From the NCBI GenBank assembly GCA_017302105.1, contig JAFLCS010000002.1:437001-501000 (forward strand): DNA of 64,000 bases, read 5' to 3'. The notes beneath the pieces are model-generated. The model saw nothing but the letters and a program-made list of their open reading frames with translations. It was not told where the DNA came from and ran no database searches. Below, piece after piece: positions 20,116 to 31,642 of this stretch (position 1 is the stretch's first letter; each line of letters starts with the position of its first letter). This DNA is from Caulobacterales bacterium. Lineage in GTDB: Bacteria; Pseudomonadota; Alphaproteobacteria; Caulobacterales; Caulobacteraceae. The position numbers and the translations under genes are program-made.

Positions 20116-21702
20116 TTAAGCCGGTTCCTTTTTGAGAGCAGGCCGCAACAGAAATGCGGGCGTGGCATCGCCGAAGCCTGGTGTGCGGGCCGGTTCGACA
20201 TCGGCACCGGCGCGACCGCGACCCCGGCCGCGTCCGAGCGGACGCTCCTCGTCCTGCGTAGCTTTGGCCGTCGCCGTATCTGGCGGGGTTGCCTCCGAAG
20301 CGTCGGCCTTGCGCACACGTCCGCTGCGGGTGCGGCTCGGCTTGTCGGCCTTGGGAGCCTTGGCGGCCTCGTCCTGGGCCGAGATCACCGCAGGTGGGTC
20401 ACTGACTTTGACCGGAGCCGGTTCGGCAGCCTTGCGGCGTGACCGGGCCGGAGCTTCGATGGGTTGCATCGAGGCCGTCTGGCCATGCTCAGCGATCGGA
20501 CGCGGGCGGTTGTCGCGTCGCGTCCGTTTGCGGTCTTCCTTCTGGCGCGGTGTCGATTTCAACTCGGAAACGTCGAGCTCCAGATCCAGCGTCTCAGGCG
20601 TCTTCTTGATGAGCTTGAGCACCTTGTCGTACGAGCGGTCGTCCGCAGGTGTCAGGATCATGAAGGTTTCGCCGGTGCGCCCGGCGCGACCGGTCCGACC
20701 GATCCGGTGAACATAGTCGTCGGCCGTGTGCGGCACATCGTAGTTGAAGACGTGGCTGACGTCTGGAATGTCCAGGCCGCGCGCCGCGACATCGGACGCG
20801 ACCAGGATCTTCAGCTCGCCCGACCGGAAGTCGGAGAGCGTCTTCATGCGAAGGCTCTGGTCCAGGTCACCATGGATCGGCGCAGCATCGAAGCCGTGAA
20901 CCTTCAAGGATTTGGCGACAATATCGACTTCGGACTTGCGGTTACAGAAGACGATGGCGTTCTTGATTTCGGAACGCTCGATCAGCATCCGCAGGGCGGT
21001 GCGTTTGGCCTTGGGGTCTGCCGAGCCGATGGGGGCGACATACTGGGTGATGGTGTCGGCCGTCGTGGCTGGGCGGGCGACCTCGATGCGGGTCGGGTCC
21101 TTGAGGAACTGGGTCGTCAGTCGCGTGATTTCCGGCGGCATGGTGGCCGAGAAAAACAGGGTCTGGCGGCGCGGCGGCGTCAGTTTGAAGATGCGCTCGA
21201 TGTCCGGGATGAAGCCCATGTCGAGCATCCGGTCGGCCTCATCGACGACCATGATCTGAACGCCGGTCAGCAGCACCTTGCCGCGATCGAACAGGTCTAG
21301 CAGGCGGCCCGGCGTGGCGATCAGCACGTCCACGCCCTTGTCGAGCGTCGACACCTGGTCACCCATCGACACGCCGCCGATCAGCAGGGCCCAGCTCAGC
21401 TTGGTGCCCTTGGCGTATTTGGCAAAGCTCTCGGCGACCTGGTCGGCCAGTTCGCGGGTCGGGGCCAGCACCAGGGCGCGCGGCATCCGGGCCTTGGCGA
21501 ACCCGTTGGCCAGGCGATCGACCATCGGCAGGGTGAAGGCGGCGGTCTTGCCGGTGCCGGTCTGGGCGATGCCGAGGACGTCGCGCCCGGCCAACGCCAC
21601 CGGAATGGCCTGGGCTTGAATGGGGGTGGCCTCGGTGTAGCCGGTGTCGGCCACGGCCTTGAGCGTGGAGGCCGAAAGGCCCAGTTTCGTGAATTCGGTC
21701 AT
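20116..21702 (-). CDS. rhlE: DEAD-box ATP-dependent RNA helicase (RhlE-like)
   Basis: An RNA helicase of about 528 residues. It has a Q-motif region (TEFTKLGLSASTL and GYTEATPIQAQAIP), motif I AQTGTGKT, II VDEADRM, III SAT, and VI HRIGRTGRAGRTG. After the helicase core (~residue 380) comes a ~150-residue low-complexity tail rich in Arg, Lys, Pro and Ala, as in RhlE-type enzymes. The frame is open to 21759, but ATG 21702 starts at the family N-terminus with AGGAT before it. A promoter about 135 bases upstream would give it a long leader, as often seen in cold-induced helicase genes. Confidence 0.92.
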   Translation of the reverse strand: MTEFTKLGLSASTLKAVADTGYTEATPIQAQAIPVALAGRDVLGIAQTGTGKTAAFTLPMVDRLANGFAKARMPRALVLAPTRELADQVAESFAKYAKGTKLSWALLIGGVSMGDQVSTLDKGVDVLIATPGRLLDLFDRGKVLLTGVQIMVVDEADRMLDMGFIPDIERIFKLTPPRRQTLFFSATMPPEITRLTTQFLKDPTRIEVARPATTADTITQYVAPIGSADPKAKRTALRMLIERSEIKNAIVFCNRKSEVDIVAKSLKVHGFDAAPIHGDLDQSLRMKTLSDFRSGELKILVASDVAARGLDIPDVSHVFNYDVPHTADDYVHRIGRTGRAGRTGETFMILTPADDRSYDKVLKLIKKTPETLDLELDVSELKSTPRQKEDRKRTRRDNRPRPIAEHGQTASMQPIEAPARSRRKAAEPAPVKVSDPPAVISAQDEAAKAPKADKPSRTRSGRVRKADASEATPPDTATAKATQDEERPLGRGRGRGRAGADVEPARTPGFGDATPAFLLRPALKKEPA

Positions 21703-22010
21703 GAAATCCTGTGCGGAAAGGAAGGATGTGACGCAGCGGCCCGCGGTTCGGGGCGCCATCGGTCTTCAGGCTTCGCGGAACCGCCCAGTTGGGGCGAACG
21801 GGCGGCGCGGATTCGCCTTCCTGTTCCGTGGTGCAGTGCAACATAAAGATTCCTGCCGAAAAGTCAATGTTCGGCGGGTGACCGGTGATGAGCCGTGACT
21901 AACGATATGCCGGGTGCCGCACAGCCCAAGCTCGGTGAATCCGTCGCGGCCCCTTCTCCCAAAAAGAGAGAGGCGGGGAGGACAGGCGGCGGCGAGCAGA
22001 CTGTTGAAGG
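21703..22010. other. intergenic region between the RNA helicase and the S41 peptidase genes
   Basis: This 308-base stretch holds the helicase leader and its predicted promoter (21840-21867). The part from about 21870 to 22010 lies downstream of the peptidase gene's neighbourhood and contains an oligo-A and purine-rich run (near 21960-21980), but no clear gene and no convincing terminator hairpin. Confidence 0.5.
21840..21867 (-). promoter_or_regulatory. predicted sigma-70-type promoter for the RNA helicase gene
   Basis: Read on the minus strand, TTGACT (21867-21862) and TATGTT (21845-21840) are separated by 16 bases. It sits in a local AT-rich patch within GC-rich sequence. Transcription would start near 21833, leaving a leader of about 130 bases before ATG 21702. 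Found by eye. Confidence 0.4.
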
Positions 22011-23093
22011 CTAGTTTGTGGGCGTAGGCGTCAGGGTGGCGAGACCTTCTTCGGCGATGGCGCGGCGGATCCCGTCTGCGTCCCGAAGGATGGCCTCCAG
22101 CGCCAGGCGGTGCGCGTGGTCGAGGGCCTGGTCGGCGGGAACCTCGATATCGGGGCGCACGCCGATGCCTTCCCAGTTTGTGCCGGTGATGGTGTTGGTG
22201 ACGATCATCATCGGGATGAAGGCGGCGAACCCCTCGGTCAGGGGGAGGTAGCCGCCCGGCGTGGCGCCGCCCCAGGTGGTCTGGCCCACGAGGGTCGCGC
22301 GCCCCATGGCCTGGAGGTCATAGGCGAACTCCTCGGCGCCGGAGCCGGTCTCACCGTCGATCAGGACATAGACCGGGCGGCCGACGTAGGCGGGCGTGCG
22401 CGGCTGGGCCACGAGAGTGACGCCTTCGGGCGGGCCGGCAGGATCGAACATATGGACCGTGGGTGTGGGGTGATCGATCAGGTGGCCGATGACATTGGCG
22501 ACCCCGGCCGGCTCGCCGCCCGGCGCGCCGCGCACGTCGATGATCAGGGCGCCGGTGGCGGCCAGGATGCCGATGGCGGCTTCCAGCTTTTCGGTGACGG
22601 GCGGAGCGTCCAGAAACATACTGATCCGCAGATAGCCGACATTTCCGGCCAGCCAGCGAACCTCGGGGATCTCCGCCCCGCGCAGGCGGATTTCCTCGTG
22701 AAAGGCGGCCAGGTCCTCCGGCGCCGGCGGGCCTTCGTGGAAGCCGGCCAGGGCCTCGGGGCCCATGTAACGGACACGGAAGTGGCGGTCGTTGACGACG
22801 GGCGCGATCCGGCTGTTGATCAGGGCCATCAGCTCGGCGGCGGTGTGGGCGTCGCGGAACTCGCCGCGCTGTTCCATCGCTTCGATTTCATTGGCGGCGA
22901 TGGTGCCGCGATCGCGGAAGGCGAAGCGCTCGCGCAGCACCTGGGCCAGGGACAGAACCACGGCGCGGTTCTGGTCGGCGCTGAGGGGCACAGCGGCCGG
23001 ATCGGGCGGCGGGCCCGGCTGGGCCATCGCCGTCACAGGCGTGCAGGCCAGGGCGATGACGGCGGCGCAAAGGGCCGATAGCTGTCGGATCAT
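22011..23093 (-). CDS. exported S41 family (C-terminal processing-like) peptidase
   Basis: A 360-residue protein with a signal peptide (MIRQLSALCAAVIALACTPVTAMAQ). A helical N-domain and an S41 core follow: VRWLAGNVGYLRISMF, GALIIDVRGAPGG, and the nucleophile region LIDGETGSGAEEFAYDLQ, where the Ser before Gly-Ala-Glu is the likely nucleophile. No PDZ domain is evident, so it resembles the retinoid-binding/tricorn-like S41B group more than CtpA. It is probably periplasmic. The substrate is unknown. Confidence 0.87.
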   Translation of the reverse strand: MIRQLSALCAAVIALACTPVTAMAQPGPPPDPAAVPLSADQNRAVVLSLAQVLRERFAFRDRGTIAANEIEAMEQRGEFRDAHTAAELMALINSRIAPVVNDRHFRVRYMGPEALAGFHEGPPAPEDLAAFHEEIRLRGAEIPEVRWLAGNVGYLRISMFLDAPPVTEKLEAAIGILAATGALIIDVRGAPGGEPAGVANVIGHLIDHPTPTVHMFDPAGPPEGVTLVAQPRTPAYVGRPVYVLIDGETGSGAEEFAYDLQAMGRATLVGQTTWGGATPGGYLPLTEGFAAFIPMMIVTNTITGTNWEGIGVRPDIEVPADQALDHAHRLALEAILRDADGIRRAIAEEGLATLTPTPTN

Positions 23094-23159
23094 TGGCGGT
23101 GTCCTCTCGTCTCCAGCGATAAGAGGCGTCGAGGCGGCCCGATGGATGCAAGGGTCCGG

Positions 23160-25226
<2,067 letters not shown>

Positions 25227-25371
25227 TCCACTCAGTCTAGCAGGGGATTCGGGCGGGCGGGTGCTATGGCGCGCCGAAAGATGTGGGGCAAGGTTCTAGG
25301 GGTTAGGTTTTGGGTACTAGGGATTTCGCTCGGGAGTGGTGGAATGCGGGCGAAGGGCCTAGACCAGCCCC

Positions 25372-26073
25372 ATGAGTGACGATCAGGAACGCCGGCGCAT
25401 GGTCAGGCCGCCTTCGGGCGGGACAGCGGCCGGGCGCGGCATGGGCCAGAAAATCAAGACGGCGGACAAGAAGAGCCTGTCCAGTCAGCAATGGATCAAG
25501 CGCCAGCTGGCCGACAAATGGTCCGAGCGGGCGCGGGCCGAGGGCTGGCGCTCGCGCGCGGCGTTCAAGCTGATCGAGATGGACGAGCGGCTGCACCTGA
25601 TCAAACGCGGCGCGCGGGTGATCGACCTGGGCTGTGCGCCCGGCGGCTGGGTGCAGGTGGCGCTGAAACAGGGGGCCTCGGCGGTGGTGGGCGTGGATCT
25701 GCTGCCGGTCGATCCGATCCCCGGCGCGGTGCTGATCCAGGCCGATTTCACCGATGCCGGCGTCGATCAACAGTTGATCGAAGCCCTGGGCGGCGCCCCC
25801 GACCTGGTGCTGTCGGACATGGCCCACAATACGGTCGGCCATCGTCAGACCGACCACCTGAAGATCATCGCCCTGATTGAGGCGGCGGCCGAATTCGCCA
25901 TTCGCACGCTGAAGCCCGGCGGAAATTTTGTGACCAAGAATTTCCAGGGCGGCGACGCCGGGGGATTGCTGGAAACCCTGCGGGCCGAGTTCGACGAGGT
26001 GAAATTCATCAAGCCGGCGGCCAGCCGCAAGGGATCCTCCGAGGTCTATCTGGCGGCGCTGGGGCGCAGATGA
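25372..26073 (+). CDS. rlmE: 23S rRNA 2'-O-methyltransferase RlmE (FtsJ/RrmJ)
   Basis: An FtsJ-family methyltransferase of 233 residues that methylates a uridine in the 23S rRNA A-loop. SAM motif I is VIDLGCAPGGW. The K-D-K-E tetrad is visible: K in SRAAFKLIE, D in LVLSDMAHNTVGH, K in NFVTKNFQGG and E in SSEVYLAALG. A ~40-residue basic N-terminal stretch precedes the core. It overlaps the next gene by 4 bases. Confidence 0.95.
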   Translation: MSDDQERRRMVRPPSGGTAAGRGMGQKIKTADKKSLSSQQWIKRQLADKWSERARAEGWRSRAAFKLIEMDERLHLIKRGARVIDLGCAPGGWVQVALKQGASAVVGVDLLPVDPIPGAVLIQADFTDAGVDQQLIEALGGAPDLVLSDMAHNTVGHRQTDHLKIIALIEAAAEFAIRTLKPGGNFVTKNFQGGDAGGLLETLRAEFDEVKFIKPAASRKGSSEVYLAALGRR

Positions 26074-27143
26074 GCGATGCTAGCGTCCGTGAGGCCTTTC
26101 GCCAGCAGGCGGGTGTGTGCCGTGGGCTGGATTCGCCGCTCACGGCCAAGGTCTGTGCGCTGATCGCCGAGCGGTTGGAAGATGGGTCCGAGGTCGGGCG
26201 GCGGGTGTTGGGCTGGCCCGGCGATCCGCGCGCGAACGCGGACGCCTTGCCGCTCCGACTTTGCGGGGCTCTGCACGCCCTGGCGCGGGACGGCGCGGTG
26301 GCGGAGGTGACAGAGGCCTGGCCGCCGCAGGAGACGCCGGATGATGACGCCCTGTGGGCCGCGATCCGGCAGGGTCTGGAGCAGGCGTCAGACTTCATCC
26401 TGGATTGGCTGAAAAGTCCGCCCCAGACTAATGAGGTCGGCCGTTCGGCCCCCCTGATGGCGGGGCTGTTGGTTCTGGCCGAGCGGTTCGGCTGGCCGGC
26501 TGATCTGTACGAGCTGGGCTCCAGCGCCGGACTGAACCTCAATCTGGGCCACTACGGGTTTGATCTGGGCGGGGTGAGGGCCGGGGCGGCGGGCTCAACC
26601 GTGCAACTGGTGCCGCGCTGGACCGGGCCGCCGCCGCCGCAGGGCGGCGTCCGCATCGTCGGGCGTCAGGGCGTGGATCTCAATCCGCTGGATCCGACCC
26701 GGCCCGAGACGGCGCGGCGGCTGACTGCCTATGTCTGGGCCGACCAGCGCGAGCGTCTGGCGCGACTGGAGGCGGCGCTTGAGATCGCTCGGGCGTTTCC
26801 GCCGCCGCTGACCGCCGCCGACGGGGCCGAGTGGCTGGAGCGGGTGTTGACGCCTGAGCCTGTTCCCGGCGTGTGCCGCGTCGTCATGCACACCATCGCA
26901 TTGCAGTATTTTCCGCCGGTGGGCCAGGCGCAGGTGCGAGCCCATCTGGAGGTCGTCGGGGCGGCCGCGGCCGAGACCGCACCGCTGGCCTGGCTGGCCT
27001 ATGAAGCGGCCTCCGCGCCCGATTCTGAAGGTCGGCGCTGGGCCGAGCTGAGCCTGACCACCTGGCCAGGCGGACAGCGCCAGGTTCTGGCGCGCGGCCA
27101 TCCGCACGGATTTGCGCTCGAATGGTTCGGCACCGGCAACTAG
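26070..27143 (+). CDS. DUF2332 family protein
   Basis: A 357-residue cytoplasmic protein that fits the DUF2332 family, widespread in alphaproteobacteria. It has an N-terminal helical region (REAFRQQAGVCRGLDSPL), a central LYELGSSAGLNLNLGHYGFDLG resembling a SAM-type nucleotide loop, and VCRVVMHTIALQYF later. The loop suggests a methyltransferase-like fold, but the function is not established. It is coupled to rlmE through ATGA. Confidence 0.8.
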   Translation: MSDASVREAFRQQAGVCRGLDSPLTAKVCALIAERLEDGSEVGRRVLGWPGDPRANADALPLRLCGALHALARDGAVAEVTEAWPPQETPDDDALWAAIRQGLEQASDFILDWLKSPPQTNEVGRSAPLMAGLLVLAERFGWPADLYELGSSAGLNLNLGHYGFDLGGVRAGAAGSTVQLVPRWTGPPPPQGGVRIVGRQGVDLNPLDPTRPETARRLTAYVWADQRERLARLEAALEIARAFPPPLTAADGAEWLERVLTPEPVPGVCRVVMHTIALQYFPPVGQAQVRAHLEVVGAAAAETAPLAWLAYEAASAPDSEGRRWAELSLTTWPGGQRQVLARGHPHGFALEWFGTGN

Positions 27144-27155
27144 GGTCGCGCGGCC

Positions 27156-27722
27156 ATGTGCAACAACTATGTGTTCAAGCCACCGGCGGAGGGCCTGTTT
27201 TCCCACCTGCGGCTGGGCGGTGATCTGACCTATCCCTTCGGCAAGCCGAACCTGGAACCCGGAGACGTCTGGATTGGAGCGAGGGCTCCGATCGTGGCCA
27301 GGCACGAAGGCGATCTGGCGCTGATGATGACTCCCTGGGCCTGGAAAGGTCCGACGGGTAGGCCCGTCTTCAACTTCCGATCGGAGGGCCGAGATTTTTC
27401 AGCGGCCGACCGCTGCCTGATTCCGGCTTGCGGCTTCTATGAGTTCACCGACGCCCAGCGCGGAGAAAAGAAAAAGACCAAGTGGCTGTTCGAGATGCCA
27501 GCCCACCCTGATTTCTGGATTGCCGGCGTGATGAAACAGGGGGCCTTTTCGATGCTGACCTGTACGCCGGGACCGGATATTGCGCCCTATCACGACCGCC
27601 AGGTCGTCCTTCTGGAGCCTGATCACGGCCTGGACTGGCTCGACACCGGCAATCGGGATCTGCTGAACCCGACAGCTGCCGGAAGGCTTGAAGTGCGCCG
27701 GGTCTATCCGCCGGCGGTTTGA
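27156..27722 (+). CDS. SOS response-associated peptidase (SRAP/YedK/HMCES-like)
   Basis: SRAP proteins crosslink to abasic sites in single-stranded DNA through Cys2. Cys2 is present here (MCNNY). The Asn of the active site is in VFNFRSEG, the Glu in IPACGFYEF, and the His in YHDRQVVLL. The product is 188 residues, slightly shorter than E. coli YedK. It begins 12 bases after the DUF2332 gene and is probably in its operon. Confidence 0.9.
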   Translation: MCNNYVFKPPAEGLFSHLRLGGDLTYPFGKPNLEPGDVWIGARAPIVARHEGDLALMMTPWAWKGPTGRPVFNFRSEGRDFSAADRCLIPACGFYEFTDAQRGEKKKTKWLFEMPAHPDFWIAGVMKQGAFSMLTCTPGPDIAPYHDRQVVLLEPDHGLDWLDTGNRDLLNPTAAGRLEVRRVYPPAV

Positions 27723-27772
27723 TCTGTAACCCTGGGTCGTCGCCCGGCTCTCTCATATTCAATGGAAACCCC

Positions 27773-28336
27773 ATGACCGACTCTCGCCCGCTCACTTTCG
27801 TCGTCCTGCTCGGCAGTTTGCGCAAGGCGTCGTTCAATGCGGCGGTCGCCCGAGCCCTGCCGGAGCTGGCACCTGCGGGCGTGACCATCAAGTCACTCGG
27901 GTCGATTGGTGATTTCCCGATCTACGACATGGACCTCCAGGGCGAGGGCATCCCGGCCCAGGTGACGGAGATGGCCGATGCGATCCGCGCGGCTGACGGC
28001 GTGATCATCGTGACGCCAGAGTACAACTATTCCATCCCAGGCGGCCTCAAGAATGCGCTCGACTGGCTGTCGCGCACGACCCCTCAGCCATTCGTAGGAA
28101 AGCCCGTCGCCATCCAAACCGCTTCGCCGGGCATGATCGGCGGGGCCCGGTGCCAGTACCATTTGCGGCAGGTGTTGGTGTTCCTGGATGCCCGTACGCT
28201 CAACAAGCCCGAGATCATCATCGGTCAGGTCTCCGCCAAGGTGGATCACGAGACCATGATCCTGACTGACCCGCAAACGCGGGAGTTCATTGGAAGGCAG
28301 CTCGCCGCCCTCGCGACTTCGGCGCGCGCTGACTAG
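27773..28336 (+). CDS. NAD(P)H-dependent FMN reductase (NADPH_FMN_red)
   Basis: A flavodoxin-like reductase of 187 residues: LLGSLRKASFNAAVARAL binds the FMN phosphate, then TPEYNYSIPGGLKNALDW, the family hallmark. Family members reduce quinones, azo dyes or chromate with NAD(P)H. The frame is open to 27719, but ATG 27773 is at the expected place and has GGAAA before it. Confidence 0.92.
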   Translation: MTDSRPLTFVVLLGSLRKASFNAAVARALPELAPAGVTIKSLGSIGDFPIYDMDLQGEGIPAQVTEMADAIRAADGVIIVTPEYNYSIPGGLKNALDWLSRTTPQPFVGKPVAIQTASPGMIGGARCQYHLRQVLVFLDARTLNKPEIIIGQVSAKVDHETMILTDPQTREFIGRQLAALATSARAD

Positions 28337-28575
28337 ATGAAGCCGAGGCGTGGCGGACGAGAAGGCCCTCGTCCGGTTCGCGCCGAATCTGGAGATTGAA
28401 GGCCACTTTGCAACCGACCAGACTTCGGCGTCGGCAGAGCTCACGGCCCGGTGCCTCGTCGCGCTTTTCTGAACGCCGTCATGTTTGGACAGGGCTTGCC
28501 CATTGGAAGCCGTTGTCGGTCAGGCTAGCTAGACGGTCCAGGAAGCCAGAGGGGCTTCATCAGGGGGATGATCTC

Positions 28576-30816
28576 ATGCGTACCAGTGTCGCGCTCGCCG
28601 CGCTTGTCCTGGCGGCCACCGGTTCATGGGCAATGGCTCAGCCGGGACCGAACTATGAGGGCTCCCTGACCCGGAATGCTCCACGGGCCGAACACAGCTT
28701 TGATCTGGCTGCCGGCCAGGTCGTCACCCTGACCGCCTATGGGCCGTCCGGCCTGGATACGGTGCTGACCCTGCGCGGCCCCGACGGCCGTCAGGTGGCG
28801 ATGAATGATGATGTCGCGCCGGGCGATCTGAGTTCGCGCATCATCTATGCCGCCCAGCGGCCTGGGCGTTACACGGTTTCGGTGTCCGGCTTCAGCAACG
28901 CCACGGGTGATTATTCGCTGGACCTGTTCTACGGGGCGGATGTCGGGCTGTCGTATGGATCGCGAACGCTTCAAGATGCGATTGCCTCCCTGTCGCGCCG
29001 TCAGCCCGAGGTTCGCTATCAGGTTGATCTGCCGGCCGGTGAACCCTTTGTCGCGACCACCGTCGCGGTGTCGGAGGAACTGGACACGACCCTGACCCTC
29101 ATCAGCCCGACCGGCGAGACGGTGGCTGAAAACGACGATCGCGGCGACGGCAGCCTCAACTCGCAGATCGTCTATCGGGCCGACCAACCTGGGCGTTACA
29201 CGGTGGTTGTGGGGACGTTCGGAGGGCAAGGGGCCGGCGAGGCCGTGTTGTCTATGGCGATTGATCCGAACGCCCATGCTCCGTTCAACTTCGACACCAT
29301 CACCCGCTCGGTGATTGCCCGTTACGAGGGTCAGATCGACGACAGGACGCCGGAGCGGGATTATCCGCTGGACCTGACGGCCGGGCAGACCATCCTGGTC
29401 ATGGCTGACGCGGTGGATGAGGGCCTCGATCCGGTCATTACCCTGAATGGACTGGACGGTTTTCCCGTTGCCCTCAATGACGATCGCGCTGTGGGAACCC
29501 TGAACTCGGCCTTCGCCTTCACGGTGCCGACGTCGGGTCGGTATGTGCTGAACATGACGCGCTATTCCGACGGTGCGTCGTCGGGGGCCTATGTGCTGGA
29601 GGTGTCGAATGTCGATGCCGGCGTCGTCGATGAACTGCGCGCCCAGTCGGAGAATCCCGTCACGCTCAGCGGGCCGATGGAAACCATCGAGACGCGCGAC
29701 TTCCGTCTCATGTACACCCTGCGTGGGCGCGACCGCACGACGCCCGAATATGCCCAGGCGACAGCCGAAGCGATTCAGCGGGCGTTCGACACCCAGATCC
29801 ATCAGCTGGGCTGGAGCGCGCCCGTGCGGGATGCCGACGGGCGCTTGCGGGCCTATATCGCCGACGCCGGCGAAGGCACGATGGGCTATATGCGTGGGGT
29901 CGAGGTGATCTTTGACAATCCGCAGACGGCGGCTGTTCGTGAGCGCACCGCCTCGCGCACCATTCTGGTCATCGACAACAATCTGAGTGAAGGGCGTGAC
30001 GAAGGCGAGGATCCAATGCGCCTCATGCGCGCCACAGCCGCTCACGAGTTCAATCACATGGTCCAGTATGGCTACGATTCCGAAGAGGGCCTGCAATGGC
30101 TCTATGAATCGACAGCTTCATGGATCGAGACGGCGACCATGGGTGAGGATGAAGACGCCGCTCGCTATGCCGTAACCGATTTCGGAGCGCCCCAGCTGTG
30201 CTGGACCACGACAGAAGATGGCCACAACTACGGCCAGTGGACGCTGCTGCAATCGTTGGCCGATCGGCACGGTCCCCGTATCGTGACCCGCCTTTGGGAA
30301 AATGCTGCGACCCTGGACGGTCTGGAGACCATGACGGCGACCCTGGGCGAGGTTGGGACGACCCTGCCGCAGGCGGCCGAGACCTGGCGTATCCAGAATT
30401 TCGCGCGTGATTATTTGATGGCCCCGCGGATTGATGGGGCGGTGTCGCTGGCTGGCGGCGGCAAGCGTTCGCGCAGCTCGATGTCAGGCCAGATTCAGGA
30501 GCTCGGCGCAGCCTATCACCAGATCCGTGCCGGCGGCCCACAGCGCTATCGGCTGGACAGCCGTGGCGGCTTGCAGATGACCGGACTGGGCGTGCGCAAT
30601 GGCCAGGTCGAAGTGACGCCGCTCGGTAGCGACGGCGTCTTCAACGCCGACGGCTATGATTTTGCCGTGGTAATGATCTTCAATCCTGCCGTCCCGGATC
30701 AGCCCGGCGACTGCCACGACACGCGCTATTCAATTGAGGCGTCGCCGGCACAAGCGGCGGTCAATCCCGCCACCTCCCGGGTGGATGCGCGCCACTTCCG
30801 CACGCCGGGTTCCTAG
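28576..30816 (+). CDS. secreted metalloprotease with three N-terminal PPC-like domains
   Basis: A 746-residue exported protein: signal peptide MRTSVALAALVLAATGSWAMAQ, then three similar ~115-residue beta-sandwich repeats resembling bacterial pre-peptidase C-terminal (PPC) domains. Each has a DT/DP-L-TL ... NDD ... GRY-pattern core (about residues 25-130, 140-245 and 250-360). A C-terminal metallopeptidase domain follows with ATAAHEFNHMVQYGYD and, downstream, LYESTASWIETA. This is the gluzincin-type HExxH-plus-Glu arrangement, although the motif here is HEFNH with the catalytic Glu in place. The frame is open to 28396; ATG 28576 starts the signal peptide and has AGGGGGA upstream. PPC domains here are N-terminal to the protease, not C-terminal as in many secreted peptidases. 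Confidence 0.85.
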   Translation: MRTSVALAALVLAATGSWAMAQPGPNYEGSLTRNAPRAEHSFDLAAGQVVTLTAYGPSGLDTVLTLRGPDGRQVAMNDDVAPGDLSSRIIYAAQRPGRYTVSVSGFSNATGDYSLDLFYGADVGLSYGSRTLQDAIASLSRRQPEVRYQVDLPAGEPFVATTVAVSEELDTTLTLISPTGETVAENDDRGDGSLNSQIVYRADQPGRYTVVVGTFGGQGAGEAVLSMAIDPNAHAPFNFDTITRSVIARYEGQIDDRTPERDYPLDLTAGQTILVMADAVDEGLDPVITLNGLDGFPVALNDDRAVGTLNSAFAFTVPTSGRYVLNMTRYSDGASSGAYVLEVSNVDAGVVDELRAQSENPVTLSGPMETIETRDFRLMYTLRGRDRTTPEYAQATAEAIQRAFDTQIHQLGWSAPVRDADGRLRAYIADAGEGTMGYMRGVEVIFDNPQTAAVRERTASRTILVIDNNLSEGRDEGEDPMRLMRATAAHEFNHMVQYGYDSEEGLQWLYESTASWIETATMGEDEDAARYAVTDFGAPQLCWTTTEDGHNYGQWTLLQSLADRHGPRIVTRLWENAATLDGLETMTATLGEVGTTLPQAAETWRIQNFARDYLMAPRIDGAVSLAGGGKRSRSSMSGQIQELGAAYHQIRAGGPQRYRLDSRGGLQMTGLGVRNGQVEVTPLGSDGVFNADGYDFAVVMIFNPAVPDQPGDCHDTRYSIEASPAQAAVNPATSRVDARHFRTPGS

Positions 30817-30832
30817 GCGAGGCGCAGCATCC

Positions 30833-31618
30833 ATGAATGGCCGGGTCAGCATCACCCTCGAGGACGGCGTTGCGCACGTCCGCCTGACCCGAGCCGAGAA
30901 GATGAATGCGCTCGACCCGGAGATGATCGAGGCGCTGGCCGCGGCGATCGACCGACTGGCCGGGATGGCTGGCCTCCGGGCCGTGGTCCTGTCGGGTGAC
31001 GGAAGGGCCTTCTGCGCGGGACTCGATATGGCCTCCATGGCGGGGCTGGCCGGGTCGGACTTCGACATCATGGCGCGCACCCATGGGCCGGCCAATATCT
31101 TTCAACAAGTCTGCTGGGGCTGGCGAAGCCTGGCCGTGCCGGTGATCGCGGCGGTGCACGGCGTGGCGTACGGCGGGGGGCTTCAACTGATGTCGGGGGC
31201 CGATATTCGCCTCGTTCGCCCCGATACGCGTCTGTCGGTGATGGAGATGAAATGGGGGATCGTGCCGGACATGGCCGGGTTCGCCCTTTGGTCCGGCTTG
31301 GTCCAGGACGATATCCTGCGTGAGCTGATCTATACGGCCCGCGAATTCTCGGGGGAGGCGGCGGTCTGGCTGGGCTTTGCAACACGCACCGCCGAGGATC
31401 CGGTGGCTGACGCCCTGTCGTTGGCGCGCGAGATTGCGGTGCGGAACCCCGAGGCGATCCGGGCGGCCAAGCGGTTGGCGAACCTGGCGCTCCAAGCTGG
31501 CGTAGAAGAGATATTGCTGGCCGAAAGCCGGGAGCAGGGGTCCTTGATCGGGACGCCGAACCAGATGGAGGCGGTCGCCGCCAACCTCCAGAAGCGCGCA
31601 CCCGACTTTGCGGATTGA
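30833..31618 (+). CDS. enoyl-CoA hydratase/isomerase (crotonase superfamily)
   Basis: A 261-residue crotonase: VRLTRAEKMNALDPEMIEAL, oxyanion-hole stretches DGRAFCAGLDMASM and VAYGGGLQLMSGADIRL, and MEMKWGIVPDMAG. In this last part the usual catalytic Glu positions are not both present, so hydratase activity is not certain and an isomerase or other crotonase is possible. The frame overlaps the protease gene if read from 30734; ATG 30833 is the sensible start. Confidence 0.87.
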   Translation: MNGRVSITLEDGVAHVRLTRAEKMNALDPEMIEALAAAIDRLAGMAGLRAVVLSGDGRAFCAGLDMASMAGLAGSDFDIMARTHGPANIFQQVCWGWRSLAVPVIAAVHGVAYGGGLQLMSGADIRLVRPDTRLSVMEMKWGIVPDMAGFALWSGLVQDDILRELIYTAREFSGEAAVWLGFATRTAEDPVADALSLAREIAVRNPEAIRAAKRLANLALQAGVEEILLAESREQGSLIGTPNQMEAVAANLQKRAPDFAD

Positions 31619-31642
31619 CCCCCGACCGGCGAACCGCGAGGG

